This document shows, piece after piece, positions 27,182-48,569 of a stretch of DNA of 64,000 bases. Made by a program: the position numbers and the translations under genes. The stretch's first letter is position 1. Each line of letters begins with the position of its first letter. The notes below the pieces were generated by a model. The model was not told where the DNA came from. It worked only from the letters and a program-made list of their open reading frames with translations, and ran no database searches. The stretch spans positions 930,001 through 994,000 of the forward strand of contig BAAHQB010000033.1 of NCBI GenBank assembly GCA_054601695.1, written 5' to 3'. The stretch is from Amorphochlora amoebiformis. Taxonomy: Eukaryota; Cercozoa; Chlorarachniophyceae.

Positions 27182-27380
27182 ATGTGGTCATCGCGCGTCG
27201 CTATCATCGGGGGAGGGATAGCTGGGTGCTCGGTGGCGCGGGGACTAGCCAAAAAGGGGATGAAGCCAGTGGTTTTCGAAATGGGGCGTGGGTTGGGGGG
27301 ACGCACAGCTACAAGGTTAGAGTCCAAAACCCTTCAGCTTGTACGTGTAAATATTTATATGCATACACATATGTACATAT

Positions 27381-27430
<50 letters not shown>

Positions 27431-27614
27431 TATATATATATGTCTATATATAATATATATATATATGTATGTAAATATATATATATATATATATAGTATG
27501 TTATATATATGTATATATATGTATATATGTATGTATATATGTATATGTATATGCATATATATATATATTGTATATATACATATATATATTTTATGTATAT
27601 ACATATATATATTT

Positions 27615-27654
<40 letters not shown>

Positions 27655-27693
27655 TACATGTGTGTAGACCAATAAACATGTTTACATATATAC

Positions 27694-27755
<62 letters not shown>

Positions 27756-28683
27756 CATAATGAGTATGTAATATGTACATACAGTATTGTCATTTTTATA
27801 GGAGGTCGAGGGAAGATAGCATGGTGGCGATTGACCATGGGTATATCATCGTTATAGCTAGGGTTTGGGTTAGGGTTAAATAGATCTGATTATTCAGCAT
27901 GTCTTGGTCCGAGGACCATTGACTCTGGGGTTCGGTAGAGTTAGGGTTAGGGTTAGGTAGATTAGGGTTACGGCTGGGCTGGATATGTATATTTCTATAC
28001 AATAGTCAAATATGTTCATATATGCATATTTAAGAAAAGTATTTTTTCCTGATACATATATGTATCATACATACATATATGTGATATATGTATTATAGTA
28101 TAAATGTAATGTAATACGAAAATGCCTATTTATATATATGTATATTTATATACCTATCTTGCAGATATTATAAATATATTATTTAATGTATATATGTATA
28201 TATACATATTATATATGGATATATACATTTCTCATGCACATCAGTTCCTCTCCTTCCATTTCCTTCCAATCTCTATCTTTCTCTCTCTTTCTCCCTCTTG
28301 TCTAGCTGTTTTTCTCTATCTCTCTCTCTCATACTCTCTCTCTCTCTATCTCATATTCTCACTCTCTCTCTCTCATATTCTCACTCTAACCCAACCCAGA
28401 GCCCCAGCGTTCCACGCTACATCTGCCGAGTTTTTAAACTTAATTCATCGGTTAAGGAAATCGGGGCATGTCGAGGATTGGAAGGGGTTCTATGTTACTG
28501 ATATTAATGACGTGCATGTACATGTGTATGTATTACATCTAACATCGCATATGTGTACACATATACAAATATATACATATAAATACATATACACGTAAAT
28601 ATATTTGTATATATATATACACATATATTTATATATAAAATATATATATGTATATATATATTTACATTTTATATATATACATT

Positions 28684-28722
<39 letters not shown>

Positions 28723-28818
28723 CATATCAAGCATGCTATGGTTATGCTTCTATACTCTATTGATATCTACTCATCGAGTTGCGTCCTCTCATGCTATCTA
28801 TCGACATTAACATGAATG

Positions 28819-28872
<54 letters not shown>

Positions 28873-29271
28873 TGCATAAGAGTGCGCGGGGAGATGAGAG
28901 CGGGAGGAGAATTTAAGATGTCGGCCGGAAATATGTTGAGTATGTATGTAGGGAGAGGAGGAATGTCGGTACACATACCCTCCACATATATTCGCTCTCT
29001 CTTTCTCACTCTCAACTCTCTCACTCTCAATTCTCTCACTCTTAAGCGCTCTCTCACTCTCAACTCTCTCACTGTCAACTCTCTCAGTTTCATCTCTCCC
29101 ACCTTTTTTCTGTGTTTGCCTCTATCTCTGTGTTTCAGTTTGTCAACCTCTCTTAGCTCTCTTGTGTAAGTACTAAAAATGCATATATATATATATTTAT
29201 ATATGTATACATGTATATACTTATCATTACGTTGCTGCATGCACAGATGAATATGTTGCTACTTGTAATGT

Positions 29272-29318
<47 letters not shown>

Positions 29319-29353
29319 CACAGGAATATTTATTTTATATATATACCTATATA

Positions 29354-29395
<42 letters not shown>

Positions 29396-29768
29396 GCACA
29401 TATATATAACGCACATATTACATATATACATATATACATATATATATATATGGAAATACATATATATATATACATATATACAGAGCGTTTGCGAAGGTTT
29501 AATAGCGGAATTGGACGTCGAGACCCGATTTCAGACAATGATCAAGTCCTTTGCATACGACGAACAGGTAACTCTAATCTTACATTCGAGAGCATCGATT
29601 TATTAACCCTTCCCCTTGAAATCTAAACCTCCAGGATAATACCTAAATCTTACCTAAAGCGTCTGGATCTGTAATCCTAGCCTCATCACGGCGAGAGAGA
29701 GAGATAGAGAAGACAGAAGGGGAGAGAAAGAGATTGAGATGGAGAGAGTGGAGGGCAAACACACACAC

Positions 29769-29808
<40 letters not shown>

Positions 29809-30236
29809 TAATCAGTGAGAGAGGATAGAGCAGAGAGAGAAGAGAGCGAGGGAAAGAGGGGACAAAGGGGAGACAAAGTGGAGAAAGGAGGATGAGAACA
29901 GAGGGGTTTAAAGATAAAAAAGATGAAACGAAATTTAACCTCTCTTTCCCTCCCCTGACATAGCGTTCTTTGTCCATTTGCCTTCGGTTGTGGGGGGTTT
30001 AGGAGGAAAAGAGGGGCAATTGGATGTTAACGGATCGGAAGGGAGAGTCGCTGGGAGAATTTGGGTGGATTGTGGTGAGAAATACATATTCCAAGAACTT
30101 GTGTGTACGTATCTATATATTATTCGATACACATCTATATATGCAAATATATATAGGTATGCATATATGACTTCTGCATGTAAATATGTATGTATGTATA
30201 TTATTCGAATATATAAATACATATATAAATATATTC

Positions 30237-30284
<48 letters not shown>

Positions 30285-30576
30285 TACGTTTGTTTATATA
30301 TATATATATATATATACATATTAATTATACTCCCATGAACATAAGTAATATACAAGTATATAGATGTATATATATATATATATATTTATAACATATTTAC
30401 ATATTTATATATGTTAAGTATTTATATATACCTATATATATATATATATGTATGTATATATTTTTAAAGATGTATACTTTAATATCATAACAGGCCACAA
30501 GCTCCAGTCTTCTTCACAACCGCTGGACAAAAATCTACGGAGGTATATATATATATACAATGTATGTACATGTACG

Positions 30577-30608
<32 letters not shown>

Positions 30609-30911
30609 ATGCGATATATATATATATATATATGATGCATGGAATATATAAGTATATTATATATATATATATGTGTGTGTGTATATATGTAATATTTATA
30701 TATAATATTGAATATAGTTATATACCTATATATATATACATACATATATCTATATAATATTATATACATACATATCTAAATATATATGTGTGTATATACG
30801 GATAACAAGTTATGTATGTATGTGTTTAATATATACATAAATATATATATATATATGTATATATACAATATAATATAACATATATATATACCAGTATATA
30901 TATTTATTATC

Positions 30912-30980
<69 letters not shown>

Positions 30981-31277
30981 CAATATAATACAATATATAT
31001 ATATATATATTATCTATATAAAAAATATATACATATATATGTATATGTGTTATTTACATGGATATACATACATGTATATGAACGTGTTTAGGTGGATATG
31101 AATGATATACATATATATATATATATCAATATGTTTGTGTATGTACATTTATATATATATATATGCTTTTGTACGTACATGTGTATGTTACGTATTATAT
31201 ATACCATATGTATACTATTCAAATAAAAATACATATATATATATATATATGCATATATATCTATATACATACACATT

Positions 31278-31314
<37 letters not shown>

Positions 31315-32495
31315 TAGTGTTTATAAGATGTTTATATACATACACATTTATATATACATACATATATATATATATATAAATGTATATATACATCTGTTTA
31401 GTGTATATATTATATCTATACATATACAATTATACAGTGAATATATTATATGTATACATATACATTTATACAGTGAATAAGTGTATATGTTCATTATACA
31501 TATACGTGTGCGCCTTTCATCTATATATATATATATTGTATATATATATATATATATTCATAATTTATTTTATATTCAAATGTAATTTAAGTGTGAGTAT
31601 GTATATTTGTTCAGGCCCACCGCCTCTCCTGCATGCAGCGAAAGAAGTTGGAATGAAGGGGATACACACAGTTACATCTCTCGAAAATAACCCTGTTTTT
31701 GTCGTCATGATGGTATATATACATAGATATAGATACATACATATATATTGTATAAATATGTATATATATATATATATACAAAGGAAATTTACGTGTATGT
31801 TTTTATGATGTACGGGGAAACACAAAGTTATATTTCACGAAAACAACCCAGCTTGTTTCTGTGTATAATATATATATTTATATACATAAATATATATTAT
31901 ATATATATATATATATATATGTGTATATATGTATACATACATACATATATATAAATATATATACATATATATACATATATATTGATATTGTATATATATA
32001 TACGTAATGTATGTACATATATATACACAAATATATGTCTATATATATATATATATATGTAATTGTATATATATATTTTGTATCTGTGTGCAGAAAAATA
32101 TATGATTAGTCTTATGGTGTGTTTTCACATGCTTTATTTTTATACACATATATCTGCATATATATATATATATATATATAGATATATAAACATATATGTT
32201 ATATATATATAGATGTCATCTTAACATTTCTACATACATACATATGTACACATACACACAGATGTATCCATGGTATATACGCATATTATCTACATTATAT
32301 ATAAATATATATAAATATATATGTATGTGCATGTATATATGTATGTAAATGATGTGGTTAATATACATGTATGTATTAAGGGTTTCGACTCTTCCCATTC
32401 CCCAGCTCTGAACGCGTTACCGGCTGATATGATTGAAGTCACACACAGTGACACGCTTTCCAAGGCAAACTCCGTGTCTCTGTTTTTCTATTTTA

Positions 32496-32527
<32 letters not shown>

Positions 32528-32664
32528 CATATGTATACACAATATATATATGTTCATAAGTACATAAAATCAGTATCAATCTACATACGTATGTGCAATC
32601 TATACAGTTTCTCACAATGTGTAGATTTCTACATATTCATATTGTACACATATAATGTGCGCGA

Positions 32665-32700
<36 letters not shown>

Positions 32701-32701
32701 G

Positions 32702-32734
<33 letters not shown>

Positions 32735-33018
32735 CTATATATGTATAATATATATATGTATAATATATATATGTATATATTTAAATTAACTCAATATGTA
32801 AGAGTACTAAGGATTTATCCAATATTCCCTCTAAGGTGGTCCGGCAAACCCGCCCGGGGATGGTTCCAAGTCTCGTGTTACATTCTACTATTCCTTTCGC
32901 CCAAAAATCGGTCTTTCGATACTATTTGTTACATATTGAGGGCATAATCTTGTGTACTTTATATATACCTATGCAATACATATGTATTTAAATATGTGAT
33001 TTAAATACCCACATACAT

Positions 33019-33056
<38 letters not shown>

Positions 33057-33215
33057 TATATGTATATAGTGTGCATAGATATGTATTCCTATATGGATAT
33101 GTAGGTGATGACGCACGGACGAGGGGGTACGGCCGAACTTATGGGAGCCAAAAATAAAACGACTGACGGTATGTAAATATACGTAATGGATTTCTATTGT
33201 ACAAACTATATATAT

Positions 33216-33255
<40 letters not shown>

Positions 33256-33347
33256 TATACGTAATAGATTTCTATTGTACAAATTATATATATATATATA
33301 TATATGTATGTATTTATATGCACACAATATATGCACACATGTGGCAT

Positions 33348-33406
<59 letters not shown>

Positions 33407-33756
33407 ACATAATACATATATATATATGTAAATATATTGTATTTTCACATATATACATATATACATATATAACATATATATACATATATATTATATATCA
33501 ATATGCATATATACATGTTCCTTCGATAGAAAACAAGGTGAAGTCAGCGATTCTAAGCGCCTTCGAACAAGAGGTGAAAATACATACTTGTATTTACATA
33601 TATGTATATATATATATATATAATATATATCATATATATATAGATAGATAGATAATATTGTATTTACATATGTATCATATACAAACATGTACGTATAGTA
33701 GATGTGTATGTATAATATACATACGTATGTTTATATATACATTCATGTATATGTAC

Positions 33757-33799
<43 letters not shown>

Positions 33800-33974
33800 C
33801 ATTATATATATATGTATATACATACATATATATTATATATAGATACATTATATTAATATATATATATATAGTATTTGAAAGAATAAATATTACACATATA
33901 CAGGTCTGTCGTCCTCTAGGGATCAACTTCGACTTATCTGGTATAATATGTGTAACTTCACCCCCTAATATATG

Positions 33975-34020
<46 letters not shown>

Positions 34021-34043
34021 CATATGTATATTATAATACATAC

Positions 34044-34075
<32 letters not shown>

Positions 34076-34450
34076 ATATATATATTGTATACATACGAAT
34101 ACATATATATAATGTATATATATATATATATATGTATATAATATTTAGAGCGTAGGAGAGAAAACGTAGAGAAAGAGATACAAAGAGGAAAAGAAAGAGA
34201 ATACAGAGAAAATAATGTATAGAGAAGGAGAGAGAATAAGAGAAAGAGATGGAAGGCCAGGAAGAGGGACGTAAGAGAAAAGAGAAAAAATGAGCGTGAG
34301 AGAAGATATTTGCGTTTACCGTATGGTTTGACTGAGTTTTCCGATTACAATTCGTTTTGGTATCCCTTACAGGTGTATACATATCTATATATATATATAT
34401 ATATATGTATTTAAATATATAATTCACATAGTACACACCAAGATGTTTAC

Positions 34451-34482
<32 letters not shown>

Positions 34483-34516
34483 GTATAGGTATATAAATAT
34501 ATATATATATACTACG

Positions 34517-34547
<31 letters not shown>

Positions 34548-35100
34548 ATGTAGATTTATATATACAAGGTGTGTGTACATTTAAGTTACGTATATGAATA
34601 TATAAATATATTTATATTTACATCTACGTGTGTATATGTGCATATATACATGTACATTTACATACATAGAATTTCATACACACACAGAAACAGACAAAGC
34701 AGTATATGGCCCCGCCCTACATCGCTGGGGCTCAGCCTTTCCTGGTTCCCTAACCTTTTCCTACCCCAATCCCAACCTAATCCCAACCTAATCCCAACCC
34801 ACCCAAATTCCAAACCCAAACCGAACACAGAGCCCCAACCCGACCCGAGCCTAACCTTAACCCTCAATTCCATACACAGCTCAGACCGTATAATCACACA
34901 TCCTTACCCTAACCTAACCCTAAATCTCATCATAAACTGGACCCCAAACCTAACTCTTTCCTTAATGCTTCCAAATCTAATCCTAACCCTAATGCTGAAC
35001 GCTGACACTGAGCGTAACGCAAACCCTAGACCTAAACCTAACTTCTCGCTGTGAATTCTAACCCGAATTGTAACCTGTTACGAACAAATGAAGGGTTACG

Positions 35101-35174
<74 letters not shown>

Positions 35175-35234
35175 TATATGTGTGTGTGTGTGTAAATGTA
35201 TACGTGTATACATATACACATATGTAATATATGC

Positions 35235-35282
<48 letters not shown>

Positions 35283-35805
35283 ACATATCTATATATTTAA
35301 ATATTTATATACTTACATACATATATACATACATATATAAAAAAATATATATATATGTATACATCATATACGTAAAATATATTTTACTCCTATATGCACA
35401 CACGTATAAATCTTACATGTGTATTTTTGTATATATATGTTAAATGTTTTATTTACGTGTATCTAAAGTACATCAGTAATTATGTACACATTTGCACGTA
35501 TATAAGTGTATATATATATATATAATATATATATGTATATATATATGTATATGAGCGGCGATTTGTCCCATTAAGGCTTTTAAAGCAAGTAATTCAATCA
35601 TTGGCAGTAAGTAAATTCCTGCTCTCATACCAAAGCTCTGATCAACGGTAGAATATACATTCATATACGTATATCACATATGTAGAAATGTGTACACATA
35701 TATCTTCACAGGTAATGTCCCCGAAATCGAGGTTCCACTTTCCATGGTATTGATACATACAGTATAGCATTTCATATATATGTATATATATATATATAGA
35801 TATGA

Positions 35806-35842
<37 letters not shown>

Positions 35843-35888
35843 ACATCTCTACAGAGAGGGTATGTTATGCAGCACATAATTATATACA

Positions 35889-35942
<54 letters not shown>

Positions 35943-36683
35943 CATAAAGATATATATATATATTTATATATCATAGAGAGGGTAGAACGAATAGATCCAT
36001 GGGACGGACAGAAAGTATATATCTGCATATAGGATAGAGATAGAGAGCGAGAAGGGAGAGATATATAGAAGAGACAGGAAGAGAAGGAGTTTAAGAGGGA
36101 GAAAGAGTCATGTTAGACACGAGAAAATGAAGCTTGGTATTGATAGTTTTACACCGTTTACGTGCATACATATAACCCATGATATTCGTATGCACATATA
36201 TCGACATGTAAATATATATATATGTATATTTATATATAAAATATGTATATGGAAATATACATATGTATTATATATATGTAGGTGGACGGATCTGCACGTA
36301 TAGCGATCGCAGGGGACTTTTTAGCTAGACCTGGAGGAAATGTTGAACAGGTATATATTCTATATGTTGTATATAAATATACTATACATATATTAAATAT
36401 ATATATATATATATATATATATACTATGTATACAATTGTATATTATTGATAACAATCGTACATATTTTAAATATATGTATTGCCATAAATTATGTATATT
36501 ATTTATACATATTTATATATATATATATATGTATATACATATATATAATATATTTGTATGTAGATATATACATATATATATATATATATATAGAGTACAT
36601 ATATATATACAAAGGTTATTTTCATACTTGATAATATCTATTTTCATCTTATTGTTATTTTAAAATATGCTTACATACACACA

Positions 36684-36723
<40 letters not shown>

Positions 36724-36811
36724 GTATATGTATGTACATTTGTGTGTATATGTATATATATAAGACTTACATATACAAATAGATATATAAGACATATATA
36801 TATATGTATAC

Positions 36812-36851
<40 letters not shown>

Positions 36852-37176
36852 TATATATATTAGTTTTATACATGTGTGTGTGTGTGTTCATATCATGATT
36901 TTATATAAATTCATACATATACATTAATATATATACACGTACATGTACATAATATATACATGTAATATAATATTACACCACACGCGCCCGATAATATCTA
37001 CCGGTCTACAGTGACACTTATTAAGAGTCATGATACATATTCTAGATATCAGTACATATATACTAGATATACTGCATGAATACTTTTGCTGAACTTCACA
37101 TTATTTTTAGGCATGTCTGAGTGGATTGGAGGCGGCAGAAGAGATATACAAGATATATAACTCAGCTGCAAAATGA
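27182..37176 (+). CDS. Renalase-like FAD-dependent amine oxidoreductase
   Basis: Seventeen exons: 27182-27315, 27802-27840, 28400-28486, 28881-28968, 29484-29567, 30003-30074, 30494-30542, 31615-31712, 32381-32475, 32836-32869, 33105-33168, 33530-33573, 33904-33940, 35556-35606, 35712-35746, 36282-36350, 37111-37176 (TGA). They sum to 1,146 nt (381 aa) with matching phases. The N-terminal Rossmann motif is [10 protein letters not shown] followed by an acidic strand end and G-L-G-G-R-T-A-T-R; then [58 protein letters not shown], and the C-terminal FAD motif [29 protein letters not shown]. This order is that of the renalase/NAD(P)-binding amine-oxidase family common in plants, algae and cyanobacteria. 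The substrate is unknown. Exon 27802-27840 has only 39 nt. The ATG at 27182 directly before the FAD motif is chosen; an upstream 5' exon is possible. Confidence 0.9.
27857..27975 (+). repeat. Degenerate telomere-type array with embedded dispersed repeat
   Basis: TTAGGG units in renalase-like intron 2, interrupted at 27882-27926 by a non-telomeric block that is the inverse of 22340-22384. Confidence 0.85.
28262..28395. repeat. CT-rich tract before an exon
   Basis: CTCTCTCT/CTCATATTCTCA repeats leading into the AG at 28398-28399 of the renalase-like gene; it extends the polypyrimidine tract. Confidence 0.75.
29693..29905. repeat. GA-rich purine tract
   Basis: (GA)n and GGAGA repeats in a renalase-like intron; the source of a false Ser/Leu ORF on the other strand. 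Confidence 0.8.
34150..34310. repeat. GA/AAAG-rich purine tract
   Basis: AGAGAAAGAGA-type repeat in the large renalase-like intron between 33940 and 35556. Confidence 0.75.
34740..35065 (-). repeat. Degenerate telomere-type array (CCCTAA strand)
   Basis: CCCTAACC, CCCAACC and CCTAACCTAACCC units on the plus strand in the same intron, followed directly by a (TA)n run of about 65 bp (35103-35167). Confidence 0.8.
35103..35167. repeat. Long uninterrupted (TA)n microsatellite
   Basis: About 32 perfect TA units. It is one of the longest of several hundred (TA)n tracts in this window; other long runs are near 2728-2780, 18528-18578, 25381-25435, 54000-54040, 57000-57025 and 60790-60832. Confidence 0.95.
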
Positions 37177-37408
37177 ATATAAATTCTTGCGTGATAGCCT
37201 CTCAAGTACAAATTATCATGAATATGGAATTATAAATCAATTCAATTAACATTCTAGACATTATTAGCCTAAATTTTACTAGTTATAAGAAGATACACTA
37301 AAACTGTTTTCGTATAGTCTAGACAGTTTCAGATTTATGAGTTCAAGTTGAATCATTATGAAATTCACTTATGACTGCCGCTAAACTGAAGTAGTAAACT
37401 AATGATCT
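37177..37408. other. Convergent 3' spacer of renalase-like gene and gene 5
   Basis: 232 bp of AT-rich but non-microsatellite sequence between two stop codons, with several CTAG and CTAGAC words. No gene seen. It should hold both 3' UTR ends. Confidence 0.6.
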
Positions 37409-43859
<6,451 letters not shown>

Positions 43860-44925
43860 CTGATAAGAGGAAAGTAAGACCATACGCACATACATATATG
43901 TCAAGCACTCTTAATGTCGTTGCCCCGATCTCTACCCGACAACCGAATCTCAAAACTGAGATGGAAAGTGCATTGGTGGAAACACGGCCATATTGAATAT
44001 TGTGACCGTTATCCTCGCCTCGGCTCCGGACCCAAAATGGCTGATCGCTTTGCATCGAAGCACATCGAAGCGTCACATAATCTATGATCTGGCCACGTGT
44101 AAGCTTCCTGGGGCGCTTCGCAAGCCCGAAGCCCCAGAGAACGAGCATAGAAAGCAGACATCTCAGTATCCACCGAGCTCTTCCCGCGCCTTCTTTCGAG
44201 CCAAAGGATGAAAAACATTCATTTTCATTTTGAGCAGAAGCTTGTGTGAACATCGTAGTTTCTCTCCGTTATCTGTAAACGATGAGGGTGTCTGCTGGCC
44301 CGAAGACAACCATATTTCTAGGAGCACAGATGGCGGAGAACATATCCCATTTTGATATCACAAGATATTCGAAAGGATATCTTAATATGTGGGCTCCGAA
44401 GTCTTGGATTCCGGATGGCTGACTCCTTCCCGCGAGGTCGAAGGGCGTGCACAGGTTCAATCCAGGCTAGGATCACGAAGCCGTGGTATTTGATTCGTGT
44501 ATATTATAAATAGAACCTGAGTAGCAGCGGTGCCATAGGGCACGAACTTTGGCAGTGAGGTTTATAACCCATGAGAGCATGCAGTGGGCACTGACGCGTC
44601 CCGAGATTGAATAATGACCATCCTATGTGTGATCATGCGTTAAATACAGGCACTGGCGGTATGATTTGACAGGAAAATCTCTTATGGGTATACAGGAGTG
44701 TTTGTGATACGTGAGAACATGAATACTGTTTTTTAAGGTAGAAGAGAGTTGGAATCATTTATCTATTTCTCCGGTTTCTGGTCGCTGTGAGCCTGGCTCA
44801 GAGCGATTTGACAGTGGCAAAGGACGCTAAGATTGAGGTTAGATTCGTTAGATATTTTAATAAGTATATATATATATATATATATATCTAATTCTTTTCT
44901 ACAAATAAGAACACATGCATGTATG

Positions 44926-44963
<38 letters not shown>

Positions 44964-45037
44964 GCATATATATATATATATCTATATATATATATATATA
45001 TATGCATACATGTATCCTAAATATTCAGTCATTGCAG
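43860..45037. promoter_or_regulatory. 5' spacer between gene 5 and the RRM gene
   Basis: About 1.2 kb of mixed, microsatellite-free sequence up to 44860, then (TA)n. Several medium ORFs overlap here on both strands (for example 43777-44253 minus and 43993-44211 plus); none has a recognisable family, and the first exons of gene 5 and possibly of the RRM gene may be among them. Likely bidirectional promoter region. Confidence 0.4.
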
Positions 45038-45308
45038 ATGGACACGAGGGTGGCGACGCCTGTGAAGCTTTCGGTGAGGTGTTTGAGGGGGGGGTCGAAC
45101 ACAGGTAATTCGATGCTTGGGTTGGGATATGTAATGTACATATGTATATATTACACCTATATTTAAGTGTACATATATATATATATATGTATGTATAATG
45201 TTTGTATATGTATTATATATATATATATGTATATATATTATATATTATATATACATATATAATGATATCTATATATATATATATATATGTTTTCCAAAAT
45301 AATACATA

Positions 45309-45357
<49 letters not shown>

Positions 45358-45440
45358 ATAACACACATATATATATTTATATATTCGATGCTTGGGTTGG
45401 GATATAATGTACATATGTATATATTACACCTATATTTAAA

Positions 45441-45532
<92 letters not shown>

Positions 45533-45594
45533 CATAAATATGTATATATTATATATTATATATGTGTATATTATATATATATATATATATCTAA

Positions 45595-45627
<33 letters not shown>

Positions 45628-45704
45628 AATATATGTTTTCATATATAATACATATATTTATATATAGATACATATATATTTTATATATGTTTGTATTTAT
45701 ATGT

Positions 45705-45739
<35 letters not shown>

Positions 45740-45886
45740 AATATACATATATATATATATATATATATATTTATGTATATACACATATGTTATATTATAT
45801 ACATACATTATGTATAATATGCATGTGTATACATACATATATATATATATATATGTATACATACATACATGTATATGTGTGTATAT

Positions 45887-45938
<52 letters not shown>

Positions 45939-45966
45939 TATATGAAATATAAAATTACACACACAT

Positions 45967-46016
<50 letters not shown>

Positions 46017-46105
46017 TTATTGTGTTGTATACCATAAAACTTTATTTACGTTTACGTATTATGAATACATTTTGTATATACTTATACATATCTCTCTCTC
46101 TCTAT

Positions 46106-46142
<37 letters not shown>

Positions 46143-46296
46143 TTACATATATATATGTATGTACATATTATATATATATACATACACATATGTACATACA
46201 TATACATATATACATTCATATATACGTAGGTGTACATGACAATAGATACGCAAACACCACGTATATTTATATATGAGTATACACTTATACAAATAC

Positions 46297-46332
<36 letters not shown>

Positions 46333-46465
46333 TGTATGTACATATATATACATATATATATATATATATATTATATACATACATAGATATCATGTACATT
46401 TTTACCAATTAAAAAAAACACACGCACGTGCACACACAACGATATGTATATGTAACAAAATATAT

Positions 46466-46512
<47 letters not shown>

Positions 46513-46856
46513 ATATACACATACATACATGTGTGTGTGTGTGTATGTTTGAATATATAAATGTATAAATATACGTGAATATTTATATGTAATATTCTAG
46601 GAAGGCGTAGCGGGAGGCGACGGGTGTACCAGGCTGCGACGGAAAAAGACAGATCGCTAATGTAAATATACACATAATGTATATATATATATATATATAT
46701 ATTGTACTATATATGAATGTATAGGCATATGCATGTGTGTTCTATGTATATTATATTATGCAAATATACAGGCAATGTATGTGTGTTCTATGTAATTTTA
46801 TGTAAATATGTATATATATATAATATATATATATATATAATATATATATATAATAT

Positions 46857-46910
<54 letters not shown>

Positions 46911-46939
46911 CATAAATTCATATATATATATACACACAC

Positions 46940-46973
<34 letters not shown>

Positions 46974-47038
46974 GTGTGTGTGTATATATGTTGATATATG
47001 ACGTACTTGTACACAAAATCATATATACATCGAAGATA

Positions 47039-47093
<55 letters not shown>

Positions 47094-47252
47094 GTATGTA
47101 TATATATATATGTGTGTCTGTATATACATGTATATATATATATATATATATTCTTGTTGCAGTCCTTTTTTTTATAATGGTGTGCTTTTCTTCCTGTAGA
47201 CTATAGGTTTAGTCAGACATGCATATAAACATATATACATATATATATATGT

Positions 47253-47293
<41 letters not shown>

Positions 47294-47621
47294 ATACACA
47301 CACAACACACATACATATCAACCTACATTTCTACACACCTCAGGAAACAAATTGAAAACGAAGAAAGGACCATATCTCTAGTCCCTACCCTACCGGACGC
47401 CTATGGTATCAGCTCTCTAAGTCCACTATATACTATATAATAAATATGTATGTATGCATATGCACAGATGAGACAACTGGACGTCCGATCTACGAACGCA
47501 TCCCCACGTGCTGGCCTATCTTTGTGGTATTATAGAGATACAGAGCCAGAGTGGATAGGGAGGGAGCGAGAAAATGAGAGACAAAGGATGTACATATAGA
47601 ATAAATATATTACACGTAAAT

Positions 47622-47660
<39 letters not shown>

Positions 47661-47965
47661 TGTATAAATATATATATATATATATATGTTATATATATTT
47701 ACATATATATATATATATGAATCAGGATAATATGGAAGACATCACAAGCGATTTGGACCTCCTCACCCTATTTGAGCCCTACGGGGAGGTCCTGGAGATA
47801 TATATCTTCAATGATAAGGAAACGGGAGAGTCGCTTTGCAAGTTCGTAAGCTCTCTCTACGTCTCCTTTTTTTTCTCTAATGGATTTTCCTCTCTGCCCC
47901 TCTCTCTCATTCTCCCCCTCCCATATACATCTCTGTGTGGTTTACTGAGTCTTTTCCTATGTTTC

Positions 47966-48000
<35 letters not shown>

Positions 48001-48215
48001 CCCTTGTCTATTCTCTTCGATATTAAACCGCTCCTATCGCGTCTCATTTTTCTCTTATCCTCTTCCTTCCCATTCTCAATCGTTCTCTCTCTCTCTCTCT
48101 GCATCTCTCGTATCTGCCTTCCCGCATCTCTATCCTTTCTCTCTTTTATCCTTCTCTACTTTCTCATCTGTCCGCTCTTTCATTATAATGTCTCACACGC
48201 TCTCTATTCTTTCTC

Positions 48216-48258
<43 letters not shown>

Positions 48259-48365
48259 CTCTCTCTCTCTCTCTCTCCCTCTCTCTCTCTCCCTCTCTCT
48301 CTCTCTCTCCCTCTCTCTCTCTCCCTCTCTCTCTCTCTCTGTCTCTACCTCTCTCTCCGTCTCTC

Positions 48366-48399
<34 letters not shown>

Positions 48400-48435
48400 C
48401 CTCTCTCTCTCTCCCTCTCTCTCTCTCCCTCTCTC

Positions 48436-48521
<86 letters not shown>

Positions 48522-48537
48522 TCTCTCTCTCTCTCCC

Positions 48538-48569
<32 letters not shown>

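Noticed and set aside
35473-35664. Minus ORF with hydrophobic [15 protein letters not shown] segment, organelle-like
   Set aside because: The plus strand here has an AG..GTAAGT exon (35556-35606) that fits the phase of the renalase-like gene on both sides.
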